Source of the DNA: Cocos nucifera
Taxonomy: Eukaryota > Streptophyta > Magnoliopsida > Arecales > Arecaceae
Direction of reading: 5' to 3'
Assembly (NCBI GenBank): GCA_006176705.1
Contig: QRFJ01004178.1
Span: 124,001 to 188,000, forward strand
Length of the DNA stretch: 64,000 bases
Shown: one piece after another, positions 1-11,514 of the stretch
How positions within the stretch are numbered: the stretch's first letter is position 1
Layout of the letters: the number at the start of each line of letters is the position of its first letter
Program-made: the position numbers and the translations under genes
Notes under the pieces: generated by a model
The model's database searches: none
What the model saw: the letters and a program-made list of their open reading frames with translations, nothing else
Told to the model about the DNA's origin: nothing

Positions 1-735
1 AACCTTATTTTAAGGGGTACACCATAACACTCCTCACTAACCAACCAATCAAGGTAGTTCTTCATCGAACAGACATCTCTGGGAGAATAGCAAAATGGGC
101 AATTAAGCTTATAGAGTTTGACATTAACTACCAATCTCAGTCATCAATCAAAGCTCAGATATTGGCCAATTTCATAGTCAAGTACATAATTCCAGATGAT
201 GCCGAACCTGAGCAAGATGGGGCCAGCACTCAATGGTTGCAATCGAGCTCCCTCGAAGAAAGAATAGATCTTCCTGAAGACCTCTAGGCCCTGTATGTGG
301 ATGGCTCTTTCAATGCTTCAGGCGTCGGTGCTGGACTGATCCTGATCAACCCCGAAGGAGTCATCATCGAATATGCACTATGCTTCAAGTTTCCTACGAT
401 AAATAACGAGACAGAATATGAAGCCTTGAAAGCAGAGCTAAAGATAGCAAAAGAATTAGAAGTAGATCAGTTCCGAGTTTACAATAATTTTTAGTTGGTG
501 GTGGAACAAGTTAGCAGCAATTATGAAGCTCAGGAGGAAAATATGATAAAGTACCTTGAAAAGGTGAAAAGATTGACCCTGGCCTTCAACAATTTTGATA
601 TCTAGCAAATCCCAAGGGTAGAAAATATCAGGGCCAACCTCCTCTCCAAGCTGGCTACATTCGCCCTCAATGAGCTTCCAAAAGAAGTATACTTCGAAGT
701 ACTGAAATACCCAAATTCGGAAGAGCCATAGTCTA
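1..735 (+). pseudogene. Tat pol: RNase H end and second (archaeal-type) RNase H
   Basis: Bases 1-285 read as the C-terminal part of the usual gypsy RNase H plus connection, including the pattern LHRTDISGRIAKWA. After an in-frame stop at 285-287 a second RNase H begins with VDGSFNASGVGAGLIL (about 297-344) and continues through NNETEYEALKAEL, which carries the catalytic glutamate. The next catalytic position, normally an aspartate in a Y/F-S-D motif, reads Y-N-N here, and a stop follows at 492-494. Further stops lie near 603 and 729. The order matches Tat elements. The enzyme would remove the RNA strand during reverse transcription, but this copy cannot be functional. Confidence 0.82.
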
Positions 736-737
736 CA

Positions 738-1980
738 ATGCAGATCGACCATGAGCCTTGCTGGATCAATCTGTTGGTTGCTTGCCTCAAGGATGGGACT
801 CTTTCTCATGATCCAAAAGAAGTTCGAAAATTGAGGAATCAAGCCTCTCGGTATATTCTTTATAAGAACAAACTATATAAGAGATCATATTTCTTGCCAC
901 TTTTAAAATGTCTTCAATCTTTCGAGATGGGTTTTACATTATGGAAGGTACATGAAGAAATTTATGGTAGACATCTGGGTGCCAGATCTTTATCCCACAA
1001 ACTACTCTGATAAGGATATTACTGGCCAACCATGTATCATGATTCTATTGAATATGTTAGAAGGTGTGATCGTTGCCAGCGGAATGCAAATATTCAAAGG
1101 CAACCAACCTCCGAGCATACACCCCTGAGCACCCCTTGGCCATTTGCATAGTGGGGGATGGATATACTGGGATCCATCCTAATAGCATCCAAATAGCGAA
1201 AGTTCCTCTTGGTCGTAATTGATTACTTCATCAAATGGGTTAAGGCCGAACTCCTAATAAAAATTACTGAAGCTAAAGTACAAGACTTCATCTAAAAGTC
1301 AATTATTTGCAGATTTGACCTGCCTCGAATCCTTATCACAGACAATGGGTGGCAGTTTGCTAGGGCAAAATTTGCTGAGTTTTGTGAAGACCTGAACATC
1401 ATTTACAACTTCACATCCATGGCTCATCTGTAAGTAAACGGTGAAGCAGAGGTGACCAACAGAACCTTACTGCAAGGTATCAAGATGAGACTTAAGAGAG
1501 TAAGGGGGACTTGGGTAGATGAACTCTATCATGTACTTTGGACATACTAAATTATCCAAAGACTATCGACTGGAGAAACTCTATTCGTCCTGGCCTTCAG
1601 AATAGAGACAGTCATCCCAATTGAGCTCAAACTTCCGTCGGCATGAATTTTGGCCTTCGATAAGCAGCATAACTCACAAGACCTCAAGGCTAACCTAAAC
1701 TTGCTAGAGGAGAAATGGAAGGAAGCACAAGTTTGGATGGCGGCCTATATGCAGAAAGTAGCTCGTTACTACAACTCCAAGGTTCGGGGCAGAACATTTA
1801 GAGTGGAAGACTTGGTGCTTCGACGAGCAGCTATCTTACAGCTCTTGAACCAAAGAAAGCTTATCCCAAATTGAAAAGGACCCTATGAAGTAAAGGGGGT
1901 CGTCTGACCCGGGACATATTACTTGAAAGAGCTTGAAGGAGTTGACCTACCTCAACCATGAAACTAGGAAAACTTGTGGA
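738..1980 (+). pseudogene. Tat pol: integrase remnant
   Basis: Continuation of the same pol. 738-1010 encodes the segment ahead of the integrase zinc finger, ending in a decayed HHCC region (LYKRS, then HEEIYGRHLGARSLSHK). After frame changes, the core is recognised by TDNGWQFARAKFAEFCEDL near 1337-1395, holding the second catalytic Asp, and by GEAEVTNRTLLQGIK near 1441-1485, holding the catalytic Glu. 1650-1874 encodes the C-terminal DNA-binding tail (KVARYYNSKVRGRTFRVEDLVLR), followed by KGPYEVKGVV after a stop. The protein would have joined element DNA to the chromosome. At least five stops or shifts make it a clear pseudogene. Confidence 0.82.
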
Positions 1981-2032
1981 TATACTATAAATGACTCTAT
2001 TATAATAAAATCTCTTTACATTGACATCTTAG

Positions 2033-4311
2033 TGAAGGAAAATCCTGATTTCTCGGACTAGGTTCGTTCAGATCTGATCAGATCATGAGATATATTTCAA
2101 AATTTTTTTTCTTTGATCTAGTTCAGATCTAAGATATTTTAGATCTGATTATTATTATTTTAGAAATTAAAATAAAATTAGATAAATTAAATTAGATTTA
2201 ATTTACCTTGAAGTGGGTAATCCTATTATCCATTGATGATCCTATAAGTAGCGGAAGGTTCTGGATCAAGCCACGCAAGTGCCTGGCCTCTATCGATATC
2301 ACTTAGGCTGGATCTAGAGATCCTCTTCTTCTCTATCATGTCTCCAAAAATTAAATCTGGATCTGATCTGGAGGATCTTCAAAACTCCTTTTGAAGATCA
2401 GCAGTCGTCCTTTGCAGCAGCGCAGCCTTCTAGCTTTCACTCGCCTTTCTCTTATCTAGATTGCACCAACCAAGGTCCAAAATCCTTTTGGACGTGGAGA
2501 GGAGAGGGAGAAGATACTTTGGCATGGAGGAGGAGAGGAGAAAAGGCCTTGGGGCATGGAGATCTCAATTAATTCAGATTCCTCTTTGAGTTGGGCGCAG
2601 GGTCTTATTTATAGACTAACTGTGATCCAACTCCTCTTCTTCCCAACCAATCACAACTCTTTGTGAAATCAGATCTAAATCTGATTGGTGGGAATAGAGT
2701 CCCCTGGATTCCTCCTTAGAGGGTGCCTAAGACCAGTCAAAGTTGGTTCTTAGGAGAACTCTAATTGGAATCCAAAAAGGAGATGGAGTCCCTATCCAAC
2801 AGGGACTCCTAGGCGCCTCCAACTTGGGCACACGCCAAGGGTGGCGTGCGCCCTCTTCCTTGCCAGGTTCTGGTAGGGGGACAGGCCCCCACCAGCTCTC
2901 CAATAGGTGCATGACATGTGGACAAAAGTCAAAGTGTCAATGGTCAACATTTGACCAGTCAAAGGTAGACTTTTGACCAAAGTCAAAGAACAAGAAATGG
3001 CAGGTGACCAAAAATGGCAGGTAATGTCTTACAAAATAAGACAACCTTTTCTGACTTGGACAACCTCCAGTCAGACCATATGAAGGCCTCTGATTGAGCA
3101 CAAACTCCTTTGGCTCAGTCAGGACAACTTATTTATGATAGTAAAAGAAGAACGTTAGGTTCAATCGAGTGCTAGCACGATTTTCTTGAACCTAATTGAA
3201 TCTCATTCAGATCAATTGAACTAGATCAGTTCAATTGATGATCACCAGATTCAAACCCTTGTTTGTGTGACCCAGTTAGGTTCAGTTCTGTATGGTAATG
3301 GGATATGTCATGATCTCTATCATCGACATCATCGAAACTCCTTTCGATGGATCAGAACTCTTCTGATTCGAACAGCTAGAATGATCGATCATCTAAATCA
3401 TTCTAATTGCTCCCAAAATCCACCAGTGACACCTAGCAGTATATGGTGGCAACCCATCAGAGCTGAATGCGAACCTCTTGGTGCAGCTACCTGTGTGATT
3501 AAGTTCTTCTATCTTGAGCCCCGATCAGATTAGGGTTAAGGTGAACTCGTCAAACCCTAGTCTCTGTCATATGATGTAATCATTCGATTCGAGTCCGATG
3601 TGAAAATCTAAATAGAAACTCTTTCTATTATTTCACTCTGCCATGGCCATGGACTTCTGGACTTGATTCTCATGATCATCATAGGGCTGCTCCTCTACCA
3701 CCGAGGTAGATAGATTCCATCTTGATGCTATCCAGTTCCTACAATGAACATGCTATAGCCAACATACACCTCAGGGTTCCATATGGCTAGGAGATCGAGT
3801 AATGGTGTAGTCAAACTATAACACCCTCAAGGTGAACTGCCGATGCACCTCAGGTCAAAGAACCAGACACACTACTGCAGCATCGAGTCAGTCATTGACG
3901 AGAAGGTAGACTTCCTAATGACTACTCGAGGTGGTCACGCTCAGTGCCCTCGTTCTCTAACGAGTACCTGTACTCTCGCTTCGGTGTCTCCACACCGTAG
4001 ACTCAAGACTCATCTACTAAAGAGAAGCGATTGTACACCAACCTTCCGGATCAATCACCATCCTCGTGATGATCCTATGGTCGGGAAGCATTTTATGAGT
4101 TAATAATGATTATTCATGTCTTAAATTTTCAACTCTTGAAAATATGAATTATCATTACCATTAACTCAAAGGATGTATCACAGACACTAAATACACATAT
4201 GTGATAGAAAATAACCCATTTTATTGATTATAGTCAAAATTATAATTTTGCCCCTAGAAGTGTATTACAAGTGTCAGCCAATTCTGGCTTCTAGGGCACA
4301 TATATCTAACA
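2033..4311 (-). repeat. Copia family A long terminal repeat (C1)
   Basis: About 2.28 kb, aligning along its whole length in reverse complement with 24390-26706 and 28023-30290. In element sense it begins TGTTAGATATATGTGCC and ends TCCTTCA. The many small open frames inside (for example 2743-2976, 3267-3533, 3843-4103) are not shared as proteins by the other copies and are judged non-coding. Confidence 0.88.
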
Positions 4312-4325
4312 ATCTTTCACTTGTC
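4312..4325 (-). other. Polypurine tract of copia C1
   Basis: In element sense GACAAGTGAAAGAT, directly before the LTR start and directly after the pol stop. It matches the GGTCAAATGAGAGT of copia A at 28009-28022. Such purine tracts prime plus-strand DNA synthesis. Confidence 0.65.
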
Positions 4326-4672
4326 CTAAAGCCAATTGGCTATAAGTCTAAGTCCCATCTTCTCAAGGTGGGCTTCGATCTTCTGCTGGCCCAACGGCTT
4401 TGTAAGTGGGTCTGCCACATTATCTGTGGAGTTGACTCTCTTGATCTCGACATAATCCTTCTTGAGGTAATCGCGGATGAGGTGGTATCGCCACTCAATG
4501 TGCTTGGATTTCTAGTGAGACCTTGGCTCCTTAGCAAGGGCTATGGCGCCATTGTTGTCGCAGTATAGAGGAATGGCATCTGATGGCATTACTCCGATTT
4601 CTATAGCAAACTTCTTGTACCAGAATGCTTCCTTCGCAGCCTCTGATGCAGCAATATATTCTGCTTCCATGG
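4326..4672 (-). pseudogene. Copia pol C-terminus (RNase H)
   Basis: Reading - from 4672, the frame shows the copia RNase H signature AEYIAASEAAKEAFWYKKF, then the catalytic-Asp block CDNNGAIALAKEP, then SKHIEWRYHLIRDYLKKDYV and the usual C-terminal DNVADPLTKPLGQQKIEAH, ending in a stop at 4326-4328 beside the polypurine tract. One in-frame stop interrupts it near 4515 (SH stop KSKH). Everything upstream in pol is missing. The protein would be the RNase H end of the copia polyprotein. The domain identity is very clear even though the copy is broken. Confidence 0.9.
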
Positions 4673-4675
4673 TGC

Positions 4676-5868
4676 CATTTTAAAGATCAGTAAATAATTA
4701 GCAATAATAAAATAAATAGATAGATAGCAGAAATTAAAGATGCTCATGAATAATTATAAAAAAGAAAATATAAATAGAATGAAGGATAGTAAGAAATTAA
4801 GCCCACAAGAAAATCCAAAAAAAGATAAGAAGAATCCAGATCATGGTAGTTAAGAAACTATCTTGATTAGGGCTCTTATTCTTTTAACCAAGCAGATCTA
4901 TTGATAAAGAATTGGATCTTTACCAATTTTAGATCTAAAAAAAAAGGTAAAAATCAAAGATCAATTAAGAAGGAATGAAGGTCCTTGTCAACGTTTGATC
5001 TGTAGAATAATAGATCACTCTTTCTCTCTCTGCATGATAGATTAAAATCTTGGAGGAGATAGATCTTCTTTTGATGGAATAGGCTTATATAAGTAGATGG
5101 TGAAGATGAATCGGGATCATAGGAACACTGAATCTCAAGAAAATGAAGGTTAAAGAGATAGAAAAAGGTGGGCTTCACACCCTCCCCTCGTGAGATGATT
5201 TTGGATCTCACACCCTCTTCCTCTTGGAGTGACCAACATAAGTGTTTGTGGAAATTGTAAAGTAATTCATTCATTCATTATCTCATTCATGAAAGATACA
5301 TGGGTTTATATAGGACCCTAGGGATCCTATTTTTTTAGGAATCCTATTCCCTTTATAAGAAAAAAATCAACCTTTCCAACAAAAAAGTAAAATATTATGT
5401 ATGGTTTTCAAATACAATAATATATCATATCTATCTTTTATGGAACCATAGGGAAGAAATCAGCTTTTTTAACAAAATAAGTAAGAAATCAAGAACTCTT
5501 AAGGAATCCTAGGAAAAAAAAAGAACTCCATATGGATGCTTGATGCCTGGCACAACTTGGCATGAGGATCCTTGGGCATGGCACATGTTGGCATGTGTAT
5601 TTTCTTCCTAAGCATGTGGAGGATGGTGGCTCCAAAGATGACATGGACCAAGCTTGCTTCTTTATGATGGTCTCTTTCCAAATAAAGCTCAATCCAAAAT
5701 AAACCCAAGTATGGTCCTATGGACCCAAAACTAAATGCATCAAAAGAACTAATTGATTAAATCAAAAGGACTAGAATAAAATAACTAAAATAGAGTTATT
5801 CTGATATGGCTTCTTCAATCCAAATTGAATTTAAATTATGTTGCCAACTTCTTATGGCTCTGGTGTTC
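4676..5868 (-). repeat. G1 LTR, left copy (3' LTR), truncated
   Basis: Aligns with 8672-9861 throughout, with scattered substitutions and small indels. The outermost roughly 190 bp, present at 8483-8671, are missing and replaced by copia C1 sequence. A TATA-like CCTATATAAACCC in element sense lies at about 5292-5306 and is kept in the right copy. Confidence 0.88.
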
Positions 5869-5879
5869 GTAGCAATTCT

Positions 5880-6655
5880 CTCGAGGTGGGGAGAACTCGA
5901 CCCTATCGAGTTGGAGTCGATTACGCTCTGGTGATGCTCAATCAAATTGGGATCAATATACTGCAGCTCTTTTCGAGTGATCCAGGTATCCTCGGACTTC
6001 GGTCGACCTCGCTATCTAACTAAGTATCGCTGATAGCCTCGACTCCGGGTAGAGATGATCTGCTCATCCAAAATTCTCTCAATTTGATCATGCTTTGACA
6101 TTTTAGCTGGTGGACATTCAGGAATAGGCTCTCTCTCAAAGGTTGGTTCAGGCTCAAATGGCTCACTAGGTATCCAAGTTGGTTCTTTAAAGGCAACGAG
6201 ATTTGCAACGTTAAAAGTAGAGCTAATCCCAAAATTAGAAGGTAAGTCCACAACATACGCATTTGGTCTGATCTTTTTTAAAATCTTAAATGGACCTGCT
6301 CTTCGAGCGTGTAACTTCTTAACGGTCCCTGGGGGGAATCGTTCAGGCCTCATTCGAACCATCATATAGTCTCCTTCCATAAACTCTTAGGTACGTCGAT
6401 GAGAATCTGTATTCTGTTTATAAACTTTATTACTAATACTAATTTTTTACTGATATCTTTATTTAAACTCTTGACATGCTGTGCAAATGACTCTGTAGAT
6501 TCAAAAATTCTAGCATGCATGGGCAGTGGGATAAGATCTATTGGTTTTCTAGGTTGATATCCATGAACTACTTTCTTAGGATGATCTATCTTAGGGTCCT
6601 CATGAACTTCTCTCACAGTAATCATCCAAATTGATGATTCTTTACTCACGGTCAT
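5880..6655 (-). pseudogene. Chromovirus integrase C-terminus and chromodomain
   Basis: Two overlapping - frames. 6362-6655 begins with a short protease-RT linker (DHPKKVVHGYQPRKPIDLIP) and then reads as the post-core integrase segment (ESTESFAQHVKSLNKDISKK). 6012-6380 continues with the GPF/Y-like module (GDYMMVRMRPERFPPGTVKK, then RRAGPFKILKK, then a DLPSNFGISSTFNVANL block) and enters a chromodomain (IERILDEQIISTRSRGYQRY, continuing after a stop with a WITRKELQ-like segment near 5960). Chromodomains steer integration to particular chromatin marks. The catalytic DDE core is missing, so RT to integrase core was deleted with a junction somewhere in 6540-6660. Confidence 0.85.
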
Positions 6656-6675
6656 CTCTAATTCCTTAGCACCTA

Positions 6676-7260
6676 CTAGATGGAGGCTTTTCTTTTTGAT
6701 GTTTTTTTTGGTTCATCGTCTATCTTTCTATTGGTATCCTTAGGTGGGGAAGGATTGATCGTGATCTTCTTATCCTTATGAGTGAAACTATAGGAGTTGG
6801 TTCGGCCATAAATCGTAACATCATTGTCAAACAGCCAAGGCTGACCTAATATGATACTTCCGACTTCCATGGGTAAAACATCGCATCAAACATGATCCAG
6901 ATAAGAATGGTGCTGGATGAAAACATGGCATCTAAGTTTAATGGGAATAGAGGAGGAATCTATCCAAGACACATGGTATGGGCTGGGATGATCTATAGGA
7001 GCTAATCCTAATTGCTTAACTATGTCAGTGGAGATGGCGTTGATACAACTACCGCTATCAATAATTATCTTATAAATTTTATCGCTAAATTTTATGAAAG
7101 TATGGAAAATAGAGGTCCTATGCCAGTCTTCACTCTCCTTAGTCTGTGCTAGAACATACCTAACGACTCCAAGTCTAAGGTCTGACTCCGGTGCAATAAA
7201 ACTTAGAATTTTTTCAGTACCCTCAAACTACTCGGCTAAGTCTGGATCAGCTTCATAAAC
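6676..7260 (-). pseudogene. Chromovirus aspartic protease
   Basis: On the - strand the frame through 7051-7059 encodes the retropepsin active site as DSG within KIIIDSGSCINAIS. Downstream it ends with GSIILGQPWLFDNDVTIYGR, the typical ILGxPWL end of a gypsy protease. One in-frame stop lies near 6890, a few codons before the methionine at 6870. A retropepsin would cut the Gag-Pol precursor. The active-site triplet itself is intact in this copy. Confidence 0.83.
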
Positions 7261-7289
7261 TTTTTTTTCAATATTTTCTAGAGTTTTCT

Positions 7290-8341
7290 CTTCTAATTCT
7301 TCCATAAATAATGATTGGTTGGGATATTGTGCAGCAAAATGATCGTAACCATAGCACTTAAAGCAGTAGGATCGAGAACTACTTCCCTTAGATCTCTCCT
7401 GCAACTCTTTTTTCTTTATCTTCTTTTCTTATAATAGGATTTGTAGGTAGAGGTCCATTTCTAGGAGTCTGGATAGTATTGGGTCTCAATCCAGAAGGGA
7501 TTACTCAGCTAGGTTCAAGACGATGGATGGTCGAATTCTTAGAAAATCTCTCAAAGTCTAAGACAAGTTGATATACTTGTTCTAACGTGGTTATCCATCG
7601 CAAAAAGAGCTCACACTAGATATCTTCTCGTAATCCAGCTCTAAATCTAGATAAGATAACAACTCTATCTTTAGTTACTCCACATCTCATGAGGTACTCA
7701 TCAAATCTCATGATGTACTCTATAACTGATCTATTTCCTTGAGTTAGTCTCTACCACTGATCTAAATATCTTTATTGGTAGGAGGTGGGAAGGTATTTTT
7801 CTCTGAGTTTCTCCTTCATTTCATCCTAGGTTTCTATTGGATCTTGTCTTCTCTGATTGAGAAGATGTTCAACACTTTTCCAATAAAGTCAGACTTGCCT
7901 AACCAACTTTATCGTAGTAAACCTAACTCTTCTTACTTCAGATATTTAGTACCATCCAAAATAGTGGTCCATGCCCGATTTCCAATCTAGGTACTCTCTT
8001 GGATCTAGACAACCATCAAAACTTGGGGCTTCGATCTTCACATTCCTAAGGATATGCTCATCCTGATCGAACTGGTTATGATGGAGGCGTGCTGCTATAG
8101 GTCAATCCAGGTCGAGGTTCCTTCTTCTCTGTCCTATAGGTAGTTGGAGAGACTAAGGTTCATGTTGTCTTTCTCTAGCTTCTTCTAGTACTGTTATTCT
8201 TTCACTAATGATTTTCATAAAATCTTTTATGTCATCAAACTTCTCAGTCAGGATATTAATAATGGCTGCTATATTGAGATCTATGTTGGTACTAGATGGA
8301 AAAGTAGGACGTTGGTACTGGGTACCTGATCTAGTGGTCAT
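7290..8341 (-). pseudogene. Chromovirus gag
   Basis: Starts at 8341 with MTTRSGTQYQRP, a usual opening of plant chromovirus gag, followed by an N-terminal region with a short coiled-coil-like stretch to 8153. After a stop the capsid region is readable (VKIEAPSFDGCLDPREYLDW, then YLDQW and EYIMRFDEYLMRCG). A zinc knuckle at about 7326-7366 reads C-F-K-C then H, but its last cysteine is replaced by tyrosine (HFAAQY). Several stops break the frame. Confidence 0.8.
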
Positions 8342-8466
8342 GCAAGTCTAGGATGCAGTAAGAAAGAAAAAAAATGCTGAAAAGTAAATTATGAAATTTA
8401 AATTATGAAAATTTAACTTGCAGAAATTTTAAATTGCAGAATTTAAACTAAAGCCCTAACCAATTC

Positions 8467-8480
8467 GGCTCTGATACCAA
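8467..8480 (-). other. Primer binding site of G1 (initiator tRNA-Met)
   Basis: Element-sense TTGGTATCAGAGCC, two bases inside the LTR end, complementary to the 3' end of initiator tRNA-Met. Confidence 0.85.
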
Positions 8481-8482
8481 AT

Positions 8483-9861
8483 TGATGCAGGATAACCTAA
8501 AAAAAAAAGAAAGACCAAGCTTTCTTCCATTCGTCAATAATAAATCACGTCCAACCGTGGCACATTATTCCCAAGACAGACAATATAGTTATCTATACTC
8601 TGCTCAGGAGGTATGACTGATTGACATGGGACCAAAGCACGATCAATCTAAATGATGCTGATGAATGTCATTTTAAAGATCAGTAAATAACTAGCAATAA
8701 TAAAGTAAATAGATAAATAGCAAAAATTAAACATGCTCATGAATAATTGTAAAAAAGAAAATATAAATAGAATGAAGGATAGCAAGAAATTAAGCTCACA
8801 AGAAAATCCAAAAAAAGATAGGAAGAATTCGGATTGTGGTAGTTAAGAAACTACCCTGATTAGGGCTCTTAATCTTTTAACCAAGCAGATCTATCGATAA
8901 AGAACTGGATCTTTATCAATTTTGGATCTAAAAAAAATAAGTGAAAATCAAAGATCAGTTGAGAAGGAATGAAGGTCCTTATCAACGTTTGATCTATAGA
9001 ATAATAGATCACTCTTTCTCTCTCTGCATGATAGATGAAAATCTTGGAGAAGACGGATCTTCTTTTGGTGGAATAGGCTTATGTAGGTAGATGGTGAAGA
9101 TGAATCGAGGTCGTAGGAATACTGAATCTCAAGAAAGTGAAGGTTAAAGAGATAGAAAAAGATGGGCCTCCCACCCTCCCCTTATGGGGCAATTTTGGGT
9201 CTCACACCCTCTCCCTCTCGGAGCAACCAACACAAGTGTTTGTGAAAATTGTAAAATGATTCATTCATTTATTGTCTCATTTATGAAAGATACATGGATT
9301 TATATAGGACCCTAGGGTTCCTATTTCTTTAGGAATCCTATTTTCTTTACAAGAAAAAAATCAACCCTCCCAACAAAAAAGTAAACTATTATGTATGGTT
9401 TTCAAAAATAATAATATATCATATCTATCTTTTATGGAACCATAGGAAAGAAATCAATCTTTTAACAAAATAAGTAAAAAATCAAGAACTCTTAAGGAAT
9501 CCTAGGGAAGAAAAGAAACTCCATGTGGATGCTTGATGCCTGGCATAACTTGGCATGAGGATCCTTGGGCATGGCACATGCTGGCATGTGTATTTCCTCT
9601 TTGGGCGTGTGGAGGATGGTGGCTCCAAAGATGACGTGGACCAAGCTTGCTTCTTTATGATGGTCTCTTTTTAAATAAGGCTCAATCCAAAATAAACCCA
9701 AGTATGGTCCTATGGACCCAAAACTAAATGCATCAAAAGAACTAATTGATTAAATCAAAAGGACTAGAACAAAATAACTGAAGTAGAGTAATTTTGATAT
9801 GGCTTCTTCAATCCAAATTAAATCTAAATTATGTTGCCGACTTTTGATGACTCTGGTGTCA
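8483..9861 (-). repeat. G1 LTR, right copy (5' LTR)
   Basis: 1379 bp with TG/CA ends (TGATGCAGG to CTCTGGTGTCA on +). It is the only complete copy of this LTR. A TATA-like CTATATAAA in element sense lies near 9300-9309. Confidence 0.86.
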
Positions 9862-11474
9862 GCACCACATGGCCATGATAGTGTGAGGATGATAGAAAGA
9901 GTTTCTATTAAGGTTTTACATCAGACTCAAATTGAATGATTAATTCGTATGATGGATATTAGATTTGATGAGTTTATCTTAACCCTAATCCTGTTGAAAC
10001 TTAAGATAGAAGAACCTGGTCAGAAGGTAGCTATACCAAGAGATTTGCTTTTGATTCTGATGGGTTGCCACCATATACTACTAGGTGTCACTAGTGGATT
10101 TTGGGAGCAATTAGAATGATCATGATGATCGATCATTCTAATTGTACGAATCAGAAAAGTTCTGATCTTTTGAAAGGTATTTCGATGATGTCAATGATAG
10201 AGATTGTGATATATTTCATTACCATATGAAACTAAATCTAACTGGATCATATAAATAAGAGTTTAGATTTGGATGTGATCAATTGGGCCAACTTAGTTTG
10301 ATTGATTTGGATTAGATCTAATTGGTTCAAGAAAATCATGCTAACACACAATTAAGCCTGACATTCTCTTTTTGTTATATTTTTGATTAATCTCAATTGA
10401 GTCTAATTTGATTTGACCCATCCCTAGATCTTGAGTAGATTTATTTTTATCTAACTAAGACCTATCTAGATCAAATTAATTGTAGTAATTAAATCCATTC
10501 CAAGTGTAATTGGACTAGGGTCTATAGTTATCCCAATTGAGAGAATTGAGGGTCATAGGATTTGAGCCTCCTAGAAAATTCTTTAGGAACTTTTTTCCTT
10601 TGATTTTTGGATATGTGACAAAGCTCAATCATACTATTAGTGAGCCAAATTTGGTGATTTTTGGAGGTGCCTAGATTAGGTTAAATCAGAGTTTGATTTG
10701 GATCAAACTTTTGAGTGAAGAGTCCCAAGCGCCCTAGACTCTTCCTTATCCTTTCATGCAACCACCTTTGGGATTGTTTTGGGCAACAAAAACACTGACT
10801 ATGATCAGTATTTGGCATGGAGATCAGAGACTAGAGTCCCATTAAATCAAACAAGCAAGTTGCTTGATAAAATAGGACTTTTATGTGGCGCAGGTTTTTA
10901 TGAGAAGAACTTTTATGCCAAAAGATGTTACGTGACTTTTCTCCATATGTTATTACTACAGCCCAAAACCTTTCCCATGCTACCTCTTGAGCTCCTCCCT
11001 CTCTTCTCCACATCCACACTAGAATTGGTGAATTTTCAGCCATTAAAAGTTGAAGCAAGCTGAAGAAAAGATCTATACAGGGTCATCTATATCAAGAGAC
11101 AAGGTGCTGCCTTTGAAGGTTGTTTGAAGGCTTCACAAATTAGATCTACATCTAATTTTTGGAGATCAGATTTAGAAGGAGAGCATGTCTAGATCCTACC
11201 TGAGTGGACTCCAATAGAGGCCAGGCACGTGCATGGCTTGATCCAGGATTTTAGGAGCATAAGAATCATCAATAGGATAATCAGATTATCCAACTAAGAT
11301 ATGAAATTAAATCTAATTTAATTTTTAATTTTAGTTTTTAATATCAAATTTTTTGGATCAGATTCGAGATGTCTCTAATCTGATTAAGATTTGTTAGAAA
11401 ATTTTTTGAAATGTTCCATCAGATCTAATTAGATCTGAACGATTCTGTAGTAGGAAAATGCTGATTTTTCTTCA
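9862..11474 (+). repeat. Copia family A LTR fragment (+), 5'-truncated
   Basis: Matches the 3' two thirds of the family A LTR in + orientation. The left edge corresponds to about 28679 of copia A and the right edge is the LTR end TTTTTCTTCA. It is more diverged than the other family A LTRs. The missing 5' part would lie where G1 now sits. A small open frame at 10779-11063 is not conserved in the other LTRs and is not called a gene. Confidence 0.8.
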
Positions 11475-11514
11475 ATTTGATATTATTCTGATTGACTTTA
11501 GTCCAAGTGAGAGT
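11475..11514 (+). other. Residual copia internal region: decayed primer site fused to polypurine tract
   Basis: Only 40 bp separate a family A LTR end from a family B-like LTR start. The first bases (TTTGATATTA) look like a mutated TTGGTATCA primer site. The last (TTTAGTCCAAGTGAGAG) are the end of copia pol and its polypurine tract. The whole coding region is gone. Confidence 0.55.

Larger units (their letters stand above)
1..2032 (+). mobile_element. Tat-clade Ty3/gypsy retrotransposon, 3' pol remnant
   Basis: This is the decayed 3' half of a Tat-lineage element that enters from outside the window. Reading + with several in-frame stops and frame changes, one sees the end of the retroviral-type RNase H and its connection, then a second (archaeal-type) RNase H, then zinc-binding, core and tail parts of an integrase. 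A dual RNase H is known for the Tat lineage. No LTR or polypurine tract is seen before it is cut at 2033 by a family A copia LTR whose end starts TGAAGG. The tail just before the cut is AT-rich and non-coding. Confidence 0.85.
2033..4675 (-). mobile_element. Ty1/copia family A remnant (C1): LTR plus pol 3' end
   Basis: A complete family A LTR on the - strand (2033-4311) joined to a polypurine tract and the last roughly 115 codons of copia pol. The rest of the element, including the other LTR, is missing: the sequence switches at 4675/4676 into a truncated chromovirus LTR. It inserted into the Tat remnant. The 5 bases before it are CTTAG, but the partner duplication is lost with the far end. 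Confidence 0.85.
4676..9861 (-). mobile_element. Chromodomain Ty3/gypsy element (G1), internally deleted
   Basis: Two homologous terminal segments (4676-5868 and 8483-9861) flank 2.6 kb of - strand coding sequence running gag, protease, integrase tail, chromodomain. The right LTR is complete (TGATGCAGG to GGTGTCA) and has a tRNA-Met primer site beside it. The left LTR lacks about 190 bp of its outer end, so no target duplication can be read. RT, RNase H and the integrase core are absent. To the right it abuts a family A copia LTR (+), which is probably its insertion target. Confidence 0.87.

Noticed and set aside
2727..4103. Several open frames of 60-88 codons
   Set aside because: All inside the family A LTR; the equivalent frames are not kept in 24390-26706 or 28023-30290.
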